Shown here one piece after another: positions 1-7,064 of a stretch of 8,795 nucleotides of DNA. Under the pieces are notes generated by a model that was given only the letters and a program-made list of their open reading frames with translations, was not told the origin of the DNA and searched no databases. Both the position numbers and the translations under genes were made by a program. Every line of letters starts with the position of its first letter. Within the stretch, counting starts at the first letter, position 1. Source of the stretch: Sphingobacteriaceae bacterium (lineage in GTDB: Bacteria; Bacteroidota; Bacteroidia; Sphingobacteriales; Sphingobacteriaceae); NCBI GenBank assembly GCA_021740025.1, contig JAIPAN010000031.1, positions 1 to 8,795 on the forward strand. Reading direction: 5' to 3'.

Positions 1-2307
1 CATATCTAAACCCCAAATGGTATTGGAAATAGGCTCGTCGCCAATGTTCACTTTGGGAGTTAGCGGGCGCTCGGGTAAATTCAATAAAGTAGCCCCAAGG
101 ATCAGTTTTTTATTCGCTCTATAATCAAACCGGGTACCAAATAAGGAGCGTTGCTGCATACCAAACAGTTCGCTATTTTCTAATTTAATACGAATAGGCT
201 GCCCAGAATTTAAGAGCGCTTGGTTTAAAATTCGCACACGGCCAATATTGTAATCAATGGTATAATCAACCCCTTCTTGCAAAGGTATTGTACCCGCGAT
301 TACCTGCACCGAACCTTCGGGAATATTGATGGCATTTAGTTGAAACTCTGAACTTACTTGCGATTGGTAGGTGCCTTTAATAATGTACCTGTTCAACTGC
401 GGATACAGTTGCTGGGCATCGGCCTTGGTTAAATCATACAAGGGCTGATACACATATTTTGCAGCCAAAGCGGCTTCGGCAGGTGTAAATTGAGCGGCTA
501 AATCGGCACCAAAAGGCTCTACCGTAGGGAAGGTAATGCGGCCATTCAATGCATCAATGGTAATGCCTTGTATAAAGTCGAAAAAGCCATCGGGCTTTCG
601 GTCGTTTTGCTGATTGATATTATCCAAATTAGTAAGCTGTAACCACAACTTGCCATTGGTATTTTGCCCCTCAGTCATTTGAGGTTTTTCTACTCCCGAT
701 TGCTCATCTAATCGGAAAATATTTAAGCGAAAATCGGAAGAGGATACTTGATATGCTCCCAAGGAATAGATGTTTTTCATCATCAAATCCCAGGTTGGTA
801 AATTGGTTTTAAGGGTTTCGTTTTTAAGCAATTTTACATACAAAACCTCTGGAACCTCGTTGTTTACAGGCAAATCATTCGAAAATTCTCCCACCTGATA
901 CTCAGTGCCATTCACCGTATAGCGGTAAGCAACGGCCAATACCTCATCGGCATTTAGGGGTGTATTTAGAGAGATATAGCCCAATTGCGGGCTCATGGTA
1001 TATTCCTTATCTGTTAGCTTGCGGGCATAGGTAAGTTTAGCAAAATTATCGGTGGCGCCATTTGCCTGAAAATACACGTTAATGGCGTTTGAATTGGTTA
1101 AACGGGCATTAATGGGTAAGTTTTGTAATAGGTTGTTAGATTGTTGTGAAAATCCAGGACCAGAAAAGCCAGCCGGGTAGGAAGAAAAACCAGCACCCCC
1201 TTGAATTTGTGCCTGGTTGTATGGACTATTTTCCCCCAAATCCATAAAAGCCAACACATCTCTCGAATCGGCAGTGGTACCCACTCTATTGGTTACCCAA
1301 ACCTCAATTTTGGTAATGTTAATGTTGCTACTAATAATGGGCAGTTTTTTTAAAGCCAAATTATATTGGTTGCGAAAAAATTGACTTAAGAAATAATGCT
1401 TATTGGCTTCGTAGCCATCGGCAAGCAATCTAAATTCGTTCTGCTGCGACCCGTTGGTAATGGTAATTTCCTTCGATTGCGATTTTTGTTGAGAGAAAAT
1501 ACTGGTAACCCCCAATTTGCCAAATTGCAATTGTGTCTTTAAGCCAAAAAGAGCTTGGCTACCGGTTATCAACGATGAGCTAAGCGGCAAACTCACATTT
1601 CCGGCTTCCACCTTACGTACAATTTCGTCTTCCTTACCTGTATAATCTAGTTTAACCTGATTCTCAAAATCGAATTGGGCTTCGGTATTGTAATTGGTGC
1701 TAATTTTTAATTTTTCGCCTACTTGACCAACCAAATTCATTTGAATGCGTTGGTTAAAATCGAAATTACCCTGCTTACGTTGGCGTTCGTTAAATAAGGG
1801 GTTTTCGTTTTTATTAATTCTACCGGCAAAAGTTAGCTCCGCCGAGCCTTGGGGTATAATTTCAATGGTTGAGCCACCAAACAAGCGTTCAAATGAGCGA
1901 CTGTTAATTTTTACCGGGGGAATAAAACCCGGTTGCCTAGCAGCTGAAACCGATTGATCGGCCAAATCACGCCAAGTATTTTTTAGGAGTTGTTTATTTT
2001 CGAAGCGTTGATATTCAGGGATAGTTAAGTAATATGGATTTCTAAAAAATTGGCCACCTATACTATCCTGAATGGTGTATTGCTTGGTTAAGGGATTGAA
2101 TACTACTGAGCGTTTAATATTGGAAGGATTGGGCAGTGCTAGGCCAAAAGATCTACCAAAAACTAGAGATTTAGAATCTTTAATGGGGTAACGCAGTTTT
2201 AAACTATCTACAGTAGTTGGAGTCTTTACTTGCGCAAGGCCTTGTTGCGAAATTCCAAATAGAACTACACTTAAAAAAAATAAGAAAACGTAGGCGGTTT
2301 TCCTCAA
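1..2307 (-). CDS. sprA: SprA/Sov, type IX secretion outer-membrane translocon (N-terminal 769 codons, cut by window edge)
   Basis: SprA (Sov in Porphyromonas) is the very large outer-membrane beta-barrel through which type IX secretion cargo leaves the cell; it is also needed for gliding in motile Bacteroidota. The frame is open from the ruvA stop to base 1, giving 769 codons of a protein that is usually about 2,300-2,400 residues. There is no in-frame ATG until codon 190. The only plausible start is TTG at 2305-2307, which gives a textbook signal peptide (MRKTAYVFLFFLSVVLFG, cleavage probably after GLA at about residue 25). Family-typical segments include FGGSTIEIIPQG (143-154), KISTNYNTEAQFDFENQ (201-217), GSQALFGLKTQLQFGKLG (249-266) and IEVWVTNR (334-341). 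These match what I know of the SprA N-terminal region. A Gly/Ser/Pro/Phe-rich loop sits at 370-387. The gene lies 27 bases after ruvA with no terminator or clear promoter between, so it is probably read from the maeB promoter. The barrel and C terminus are outside the window. Confidence 0.95.
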   Translation of the reverse strand, partial: MRKTAYVFLFFLSVVLFGISQQGLAQVKTPTTVDSLKLRYPIKDSKSLVFGRSFGLALPNPSNIKRSVVFNPLTKQYTIQDSIGGQFFRNPYYLTIPEYQRFENKQLLKNTWRDLADQSVSAARQPGFIPPVKINSRSFERLFGGSTIEIIPQGSAELTFAGRINKNENPLFNERQRKQGNFDFNQRIQMNLVGQVGEKLKISTNYNTEAQFDFENQVKLDYTGKEDEIVRKVEAGNVSLPLSSSLITGSQALFGLKTQLQFGKLGVTSIFSQQKSQSKEITITNGSQQNEFRLLADGYEANKHYFLSQFFRNQYNLALKKLPIISSNINITKIEVWVTNRVGTTADSRDVLAFMDLGENSPYNQAQIQGGAGFSSYPAGFSGPGFSQQSNNLLQNLPINARLTNSNAINVYFQANGATDNFAKLTYARKLTDKEYTMSPQLGYISLNTPLNADEVLAVAYRYTVNGTEYQVGEFSNDLPVNNEVPEVLYVKLLKNETLKTNLPTWDLMMKNIYSLGAYQVSSSDFRLNIFRLDEQSGVEKPQMTEGQNTNGKLWLQLTNLDNINQQNDRKPDGFFDFIQGITIDALNGRITFPTVEPFGADLAAQFTPAEAALAAKYVYQPLYDLTKADAQQLYPQLNRYIIKGTYQSQVSSEFQLNAINIPEGSVQVIAGTIPLQEGVDYTIDYNIGRVRILNQALLNSGQPIRIKLENSELFGMQQRSLFGTRFDYRANKKLILGATLLNLPERPLTPKVNIGDEPISNTIWGLDM

Positions 2308-2334
2308 GGCTTTTTTTGATAAACGGTTACGTAA

Positions 2335-2919
2335 TTATAAGCTTTTTAGCGCAATTTTTATCAATTGCTCTACAGATAAACTTTCGTTTGATCCACTTAT
2401 TGCTTGGTCTAGCGCTCTTTCCGCATTGATTTTAGGGAAACCCAACATCACTAAAGCAGAAAGTGCCTCGTCTTTGGCAGTATAATGTTGCGGTATAGAA
2501 ATGAGCGAATCGGGGCCCTCTTTTTTTAATTTATCTTGCAATTCGAGAATTAAACGTTGAGCAGATTTAGGGCCAATACCCTTTATTCGCTGAATTAAAG
2601 GCACATCGCCTTTTACAATGGCTTGCTGAATTTCTTGTGGGGTAATGGATGAAAGCATCATGCGGCCGGTATTGGGGCCAATGCCCGAAACTGAAATGAG
2701 GTGCAAAAATAATTTTCGTTCACCCTCCTCTATAAAACCATAAAGCGTATGTGCATCTTCCTTTACATGCAACCAGGTGTACAATTTACAACGTTCTTGG
2801 TTGGCCAATAGCGAATAGGTATGCAAGGAAATATTGATATGATAGCCTACACCTCCAGCCTCTACAACCACATGGGTAGGGCACTTTACACTTAATTTTC
2901 CATCAATGTAGGCGTACAT
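2335..2919 (-). CDS. ruvA: RuvA, Holliday junction branch-migration subunit
   Basis: RuvA binds four-way DNA junctions as a tetramer and loads the RuvB motor, driving branch migration in recombinational repair in the cytoplasm. The 194 residues are a normal family length. The N-terminal OB-fold domain occupies about 1-62 and ends in the typical YGF; Glu54-Asp55 align with the acidic pin (E55/D56 in E. coli RuvA) that separates strands at the crossover. Domain II has two helix-hairpin-helix motifs, around SVSGIGPNTG (76-85) and RIKGIGPKSAQRLILEL (111-127). After a flexible linker (about 130-148), the RuvB-contacting domain III fills 149-194 (DEALSALVMLGF and onward). The start is ATG, 5 bases after the maeB stop, so the gene is almost certainly translated from the maeB transcript. 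No ruvB or ruvC is in the window. The sequence looks intact and functional. Confidence 0.97.
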   Translation of the reverse strand: MYAYIDGKLSVKCPTHVVVEAGGVGYHINISLHTYSLLANQERCKLYTWLHVKEDAHTLYGFIEEGERKLFLHLISVSGIGPNTGRMMLSSITPQEIQQAIVKGDVPLIQRIKGIGPKSAQRLILELQDKLKKEGPDSLISIPQHYTAKDEALSALVMLGFPKINAERALDQAISGSNESLSVEQLIKIALKSL

Positions 2920-2924
2920 ACGTA

Positions 2925-5246
2925 TTAATTGCTTTTTCTAATTCGATTAAACAAACTCTTTGATTTTGCTATAATACCGGTTTCAGCTTTTGATTGGGCA
3001 TCTACTACGGCAATGGTTACCATATTCACAATTTCCCGTACCGAACTACCTAACTGCAAAATATGAACCGGCTTATTCATACCCAATAAAATAGGGCCAA
3101 TAGCTTCGGCACCGGCCAACTCTTGGATTAGTTTGTATGCAATATTGCCCGAGGCAAGGTTAGGGAATACCAGTGTATTAGCTGCCTGACCATTTAAGGT
3201 GCTAAATGAAAAATTATCTTTCAATAAGGCTGGGTTCATAGCAAAATTTGCTTGCATATCGCCATCTACCAAAATATCTGGGTGGTTTTGATGCAATAAA
3301 CGAACTGCTTCTCTTGTTTTATCGGGCACTTCTCCTTCATTTGAACCAAAGTTCGAATACGATAACATAGCAATACGAGGTTGTATGTTAAATTTCTTTA
3401 CAGAACGATCGATTAATACAGTTAAATCAACCAATTCGTTTAAGCTTGGGTTTACGTTTACTGTAGTATCGCCAAAAAATATAGGACCTTTTTCGGTAAG
3501 CATCATGTACATACCGGCTACTTTATCTACACCGGGCTCGGTACCAATAATTTGCAAAGCCGGGCGAATAGTTTGTACATAATTTTTAGTTAATCCAGAG
3601 ATTAATGCATCTGCTTCGCCAAACTGCACCATGCAGGCACCAAAATAGTTGCGATCATGCACTGCTTTTTTAGCCTCATGAAGGGTAACGCCTTTGCGCT
3701 GACGTTTTTGGTGTAAGAAATTTGCATAAAGCTCTATTTTGGATGCTTGATCTGCTGGGTCGATGATGGTAACCCCTTCCATATCCAACTCATTGGCTTC
3801 AATCAGTTCAAGTATTTTTTGCTTGTCTCCGAGTAATATGGGAGTAGCAACACCATCATCTTTTACAATCTGGGCTGCTTTTAAAATTTTGTAATTATCT
3901 GCCTCGGCAAAAACTACACGTTTAGGATCTAGTTTAGCTTTATTTGAGATGGCACGCAGTAAGGCATCGTCCATACCTAAACGGAGTTTGAGTTCTTCTT
4001 TATACACTTCCCAATCGGTGATGGCTTGTTTGGCCACACCAGAATCTATTGCTGCCTGAGCTACTGCCGGAGATACGGCTGTAATTAATCTAAAATCTAA
4101 TGGTTTAGGAATAATGTAATCTTTGCCAAATTTTAGGTTTTTAGTATTGTATGCTAGGTTTACGGCTTCGGGTACTGGTTTCTTGGCCAAATCGGCAATA
4201 GCTTTAACGGCGGCAATTTTCATAGCCTCATTAATAGTAGTTGCTCGTACATCCAATGCTCCACGGAATATGTAGGGGAAACCCAACACATTGTTCACTT
4301 GGTTCGGAAAATCAGAACGACCGGTTGCCATAAGTACATCTTTACGCGTTTTAATGGCCAAATTATAATCAATTTCCGGATTTGGATTGGCCATAGCAAA
4401 CACAATCGGATTTTTGGCCATGCTTCTTAGCATGTCGGCTGTCAGTACATCGGCAGAAGATAGGCCAATGAATACATCTGCATTTTTAATGGCTTCGGCC
4501 AAGGTATTTAGTTTACGAGTGGTTGCAAACTCTGCCTTGGTTGGATCTAAATTTTCTCGAGATTGATTAATAACTCCCGTTCTATCCACCATCACAATGT
4601 TTTCTCTTTTTGCACCCATGCTCATGTATAAACGTGAGCAAGAAATGGCAGCCGCACCAGCTCCGTTAACCACAATTTTAACCCTGTCAATTTTTTTCTT
4701 CTGAATTTCGCAGGCATTTAATAAAGCTGCCGATGAAATAATTGCGGTGCCATGCTGATCGTCGTGCATGATCGGAATGTTTAATTCCTCTTTCAGCCTA
4801 CGCTCAATCTCAAAACATTCTGGGGCCTTAATATCTTCTAAGTTTACTCCACCAAAGGTGGGCTCTAGTGCTTTTACAATTTTTACAAAATCGTCTACAT
4901 TGGTGCAATCCAACTCTAAATCAAATACATCAATATCAGCAAAGATTTTGAACAAAATTCCTTTCCCCTCCATAACCGGCTTACCAGCTTCGGGGCCAAT
5001 GTCTCCTAAACCCAATACCGCAGTTCCATTGCTAATTACAGCAACTAAGTTTCCTTTAGCGGTGTATTTGTACACATCTTCTTTATTTTCGGCAATTTTC
5101 AAACAAGGCTCGGCTACACCTGGCGAATAGGCCAAGGCTAAATCTCTTTGCGAATTTGTTGGTTTGGTAGCAACCACTTCAATTTTTCCTGGACGACCTT
5201 GTGAGTGGTAGTCGAGTGCATCTTGTTTTCGATTTGTTTTACTCAT
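2925..5246 (-). CDS. maeB: MaeB-type malic enzyme with C-terminal phosphotransacetylase-like domain (probably NADP-dependent)
   Basis: This enzyme oxidatively decarboxylates malate to pyruvate and CO2, making NADPH for biosynthesis and linking the citric acid cycle to pyruvate. The 773 residues fit the long MaeB class (about 760). The malic domain carries [10 protein letters not shown] (39-48, with the likely acid/base Tyr40), GKPVMEGKG (88-96, likely catalytic Lys95), the metal-binding segment NLEDIKAPE (135-143) and HDDQHGT (161-167). The nucleotide-binding domain has VNGAGAAA (193-200) and [11 protein letters not shown] (283-293). From about 440 a phosphotransacetylase-like domain follows ([16 protein letters not shown] 443-458, [15 protein letters not shown] 542-556, [12 protein letters not shown] 590-601). 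In relatives this tail is regulatory, responding to acetyl-CoA, rather than shown to be catalytic. NADP rather than NAD use is inferred from family, not from a residue I can point to. The start is ATG with no Shine-Dalgarno sequence, and a promoter lies just upstream. The gene heads the probable maeB-ruvA-sprA operon. Confidence 0.95.
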   Translation of the reverse strand: MSKTNRKQDALDYHSQGRPGKIEVVATKPTNSQRDLALAYSPGVAEPCLKIAENKEDVYKYTAKGNLVAVISNGTAVLGLGDIGPEAGKPVMEGKGILFKIFADIDVFDLELDCTNVDDFVKIVKALEPTFGGVNLEDIKAPECFEIERRLKEELNIPIMHDDQHGTAIISSAALLNACEIQKKKIDRVKIVVNGAGAAAISCSRLYMSMGAKRENIVMVDRTGVINQSRENLDPTKAEFATTRKLNTLAEAIKNADVFIGLSSADVLTADMLRSMAKNPIVFAMANPNPEIDYNLAIKTRKDVLMATGRSDFPNQVNNVLGFPYIFRGALDVRATTINEAMKIAAVKAIADLAKKPVPEAVNLAYNTKNLKFGKDYIIPKPLDFRLITAVSPAVAQAAIDSGVAKQAITDWEVYKEELKLRLGMDDALLRAISNKAKLDPKRVVFAEADNYKILKAAQIVKDDGVATPILLGDKQKILELIEANELDMEGVTIIDPADQASKIELYANFLHQKRQRKGVTLHEAKKAVHDRNYFGACMVQFGEADALISGLTKNYVQTIRPALQIIGTEPGVDKVAGMYMMLTEKGPIFFGDTTVNVNPSLNELVDLTVLIDRSVKKFNIQPRIAMLSYSNFGSNEGEVPDKTREAVRLLHQNHPDILVDGDMQANFAMNPALLKDNFSFSTLNGQAANTLVFPNLASGNIAYKLIQELAGAEAIGPILLGMNKPVHILQLGSSVREIVNMVTIAVVDAQSKAETGIIAKSKSLFNRIRKSN

Positions 5247-5255
5247 GGTATAGGC

Positions 5256-5287
5256 TTACAATTGGTAGTCAAAATTACAATTTTTAG
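5256..5287. repeat. 13-bp imperfect direct repeat over the maeB promoter
   Basis: Two copies read TTACAATTGGTAG (5256-5268) and TTACAATTTTTAG (5275-5287) on the plus strand. They match at 11 of 13 bases and lie 19 bases start to start. The second copy overlaps the proposed -7 box of the maeB promoter, and the first covers the expected transcription start. Two half-sites nearly two helical turns apart could be an operator. The sequence is AT-rich, so chance similarity is quite possible. Confidence 0.4.
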
Positions 5288-5303
5288 CCATACAGCCGCC
5301 AAA
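5270..5303 (-). promoter_or_regulatory. Bacteroidota-type promoter for maeB-ruvA-sprA
   Basis: On the minus strand, TAATTTTG (5277 to 5270) is an exact match to the Bacteroidota -7 consensus TAnnTTTG. A TTTG (5303 to 5300) lies 22 bases upstream, within the spacing seen for -33 elements. Transcription would begin roughly at 5263, leaving a leader of under 20 bases before the maeB ATG. The -33 box sits just past the mltD stop codon. I see no terminator hairpin in this 69-base gap, so readthrough from mltD is also possible. Confidence 0.6.
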
Positions 5304-5315
5304 AAACAACGCATA

Positions 5316-6464
5316 TTATTGTTGAACTATTTTTAGGCGCATGCCTACTTTTAAGGCATTACTTTGTAATTTATTCCAAGATTTTAGCTGAGAGGCGCTG
5401 AGGCCTACATATTTTTTTGCAATGCTGCTTAAATTATCGCCACGTTTTACGGTGTAATAGCTAACCTTGGTACTAGTACTAGCTTTTGGCGCTACCACGC
5501 CTACGCCAGCAGCAGTGCCGTTAAGCACTTGGTATAAGACGGCATAATCTGGTTGGTTTTGGATAGGTATAACCACCGATTTTGGAGCAGCTGGCGAACC
5601 TTTTACCATTAATTTTTTATAGGATGGGTTTAGCAACATGAGTTCTTGTAAATCAATGCCGGTAGCACGTGCAACGGCGGCTAATGAAACAGGTTTTACC
5701 ACATCAAAAACATCGGTAAGGGTATTAAAACCTGGCGACAGTGGACTAATACCATAATTTTGGTAATTGCTCATAATATAGGCCGTGGCAATAAACTTGG
5801 GCACATAATTGCGTGTTTCAGCCGGCAAATATGGGCTTATGGCCCAAAAATCGGCCTTACCACCTGCTTTTACAATGGCTCTGGCTACAGCACCTTTTCC
5901 GCAGTTATACGAGGCAATGGCCAATAACCAATCGTCGAATTGGGCGAAGGCATCTTTTAAATAAGCTGCTGCTGCTTTACTAGCTTGAACGGGGTCTTTG
6001 CGTTCGTCAACATCTTTGTTCATGGTAAGCCCATAAGCTTTGGCTGTACCAAACATAAACTGCCAAGGGCCAGTTGCACCCACTCTAGAAACTGCATGGG
6101 GGTTTAAGGCCGATTCTACTACCGACAAAAATTTCAATTCTTCGGGCAGGCCGAACTCTTTAAATACTTTTTCGTAAACCGGGAAGTAATAGTTAGATAA
6201 ACCCAACATTTTACCTACTTGTTCTTTGCGTTTTGTTAAGGCCTCAATGTATTGCGAAACTGCCAAATTAAAGGTTTTAGGTACTACTTGTTTTACACTG
6301 TCTCTACCTAGATTTTTATCTAGATCCACCTGATGATTGGATGCGCTGAATACGGATATTGAATCGGGCAATAAACTTAGCTTGCTAGGCAAAGCGGCAG
6401 CAGATACAGATTGTAAAACTATCTGCAATAACAATAAAACTGAAAGCAATGCCTTAGATTTCAT
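5316..6464 (-). CDS. mltD: MltD-like membrane-associated or periplasmic lytic transglycosylase with LysM
   Basis: Lytic transglycosylases cleave the MurNAc-GlcNAc bond of peptidoglycan, leaving 1,6-anhydro ends, during wall remodelling in the periplasm. I choose the ATG at 6462-6464 (382 residues) over an in-frame TTG three codons earlier. It gives a clean signal peptide (MKSKALLSVLLLLQIVLQ, cleavage near VSA at about residue 22). There is no lipobox cysteine there, so it is not an evident lipoprotein. The SLT domain spans about 90-235: catalytic Glu117 in SVVESALNP, GATGPWQFM (129-137), IASYNCGKGAV (183-193) and ETRNYVPKFIA (216-226). A typical LysM ends the protein (about 336-380, YYTVKRGDNLSSIAKKY). 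A weaker LysM-like stretch lies at 254-300. The gene follows the tatA pair after 74 bases and precedes maeB. MltD is the nearest named family; the exact in vivo substrate is not shown. Confidence 0.9.
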   Translation of the reverse strand: MKSKALLSVLLLLQIVLQSVSAAALPSKLSLLPDSISVFSASNHQVDLDKNLGRDSVKQVVPKTFNLAVSQYIEALTKRKEQVGKMLGLSNYYFPVYEKVFKEFGLPEELKFLSVVESALNPHAVSRVGATGPWQFMFGTAKAYGLTMNKDVDERKDPVQASKAAAAYLKDAFAQFDDWLLAIASYNCGKGAVARAIVKAGGKADFWAISPYLPAETRNYVPKFIATAYIMSNYQNYGISPLSPGFNTLTDVFDVVKPVSLAAVARATGIDLQELMLLNPSYKKLMVKGSPAAPKSVVIPIQNQPDYAVLYQVLNGTAAGVGVVAPKASTSTKVSYYTVKRGDNLSSIAKKYVGLSASQLKSWNKLQSNALKVGMRLKIVQQ

Positions 6465-6538
6465 GCTAGCCAAATAATTGCGTGAGCAAAAAAATGCCCA
6501 ACACAGAAATGAATGGTTTAAACGGAAATTTGGGTGGT

Positions 6539-6724
6539 TTATTTTTTCTCTACGTCGCTAGAGTCGTTTTTACCGTCTTTTGCGTCTTTAAATTCTTTAA
6601 CTCCCTTGCCCAAGCCACGCATTAATTCTGGAATTTTTCTACCACCAAAAATGAGCAATACAACTACCAAAATGGCTAAAATTTCTGGGGTACCGAATAG
6701 GCCTAATACTATAAAATTTAACAT
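6539..6724 (-). CDS. tatA: TatA/TatE-family twin-arginine translocase subunit (short form)
   Basis: TatA proteins oligomerise in the inner membrane to let folded proteins with twin-arginine signals pass, working with TatC. This 61-residue protein has one N-terminal membrane helix (about 12-27, ending LIFGG). The hinge and amphipathic helix follow ([20 protein letters not shown], 29-48) with the family-typical FGG..K(I/L)PE and GLGKG residues, then a short charged tail. A Glu at 14 (GTPE) occupies the polar position near the start of the membrane helix. The ATG start lies 5 bases after the stop of the other tatA-like gene, so the two are surely co-transcribed and probably translationally coupled. 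No tatC is visible. TatA versus TatB cannot be settled from sequence alone, but the short length favours TatA. Confidence 0.9.
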   Translation of the reverse strand: MLNFIVLGLFGTPEILAILVVVLLIFGGRKIPELMRGLGKGVKEFKDAKDGKNDSSDVEKK

Positions 6725-6729
6725 AATTT

Positions 6730-7008
6730 CTATTTTAAGGATGATGAATCTTTTTCTATTGGAGGCGTTTGCTCAACTGATGTTTCTTGGTCTATAGATT
6801 CCTCAATATTGGCTTTCACCTCGTTTATATTTTTGTGAATTTCTCTTTTTACTTCATCAGATGCGTCTTGAAACTGGCGAATACCTTTACCTAAACCACG
6901 AGCAACTTCTGGTAATTTATCGCCACCAAACAACAAGAGTGCTGCTAGCAATATAAACAACATTTCTGGAGTACCAATGTTTAAGAAAAGGATTATGTTT
7001 CCGCTCAC
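6730..7008 (-). CDS. TatA/TatB-family twin-arginine translocase subunit (longer form)
   Basis: This is a second Tat subunit of the same family, placed first in the pair. Of its 92 residues, about 13-28 form the membrane helix ([15 protein letters not shown]). An amphipathic helix follows ([20 protein letters not shown], 30-49), then a charged, probably helical stretch (50-75) and a Ser/Pro/Glu-rich end. The tail is about 30 residues longer than in its neighbour, which could mean a TatB-like role, though the LPE and GLGKG core is shared. The start is GTG at 7006-7008: an in-frame stop lies two codons upstream. The ATG that overlaps it by one base (7008-7010) is out of frame and followed at once by TGA. 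A strong promoter match lies just upstream. The gene symbol is left open because the TatA or TatB assignment is uncertain. Confidence 0.88.
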   Translation of the reverse strand: MSGNIILFLNIGTPEMLFILLAALLLFGGDKLPEVARGLGKGIRQFQDASDEVKREIHKNINEVKANIEESIDQETSVEQTPPIEKDSSSLK

Positions 7009-7026
7009 ATGCTAAGAATTAGTATG

Positions 7027-7055
7027 CAAATATACGACATTTTTTACCGGGCAAA
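7027..7055 (-). promoter_or_regulatory. Bacteroidota-type promoter for the tatA pair
   Basis: On the minus strand, TATATTTG (7034 to 7027) matches the -7 consensus TAnnTTTG exactly. TTTG (7055 to 7052) lies 17 bases upstream as a -33 element. It lies in the 56-base gap between the envC stop and the GTG start. Transcription would start near 7021, leaving a leader of about a dozen bases and no room for a Shine-Dalgarno site. This is the cleanest promoter match in the window. Confidence 0.65.
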
Positions 7056-7064
7056 ATGTTAAAT

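Noticed and set aside
4768..5130. 120-codon open frame on the plus strand inside maeB
   Set aside because: It is antisense to strongly conserved malic enzyme sequence, has no recognisable motif and is explained by the codon pattern of maeB on the other strand.
6465..6473. TTG start three codons upstream of the chosen mltD ATG
   Set aside because: It would add only Met-Ala-Ser before a normal Met-Lys signal peptide; the ATG is the simpler start.
6471..6478. Possible -7 box ATTATTTG in front of mltD
   Set aside because: It differs from TAnnTTTG at both of the first two positions and would lie about 6 bases from the ATG, so readthrough from the tatA promoter is as likely.
7008..7010. ATG overlapping the GTG start of the longer tatA-like gene
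   Set aside because: It is in another frame and followed immediately by TGA, so it cannot start this protein.
7018..7036. GTAT...ATAC inverted repeat near the tat promoter as a terminator for envC
   Set aside because: The stem is only 4 bases and AT-rich, with no T-run after it in the right direction; it is better explained as part of the -7 region.
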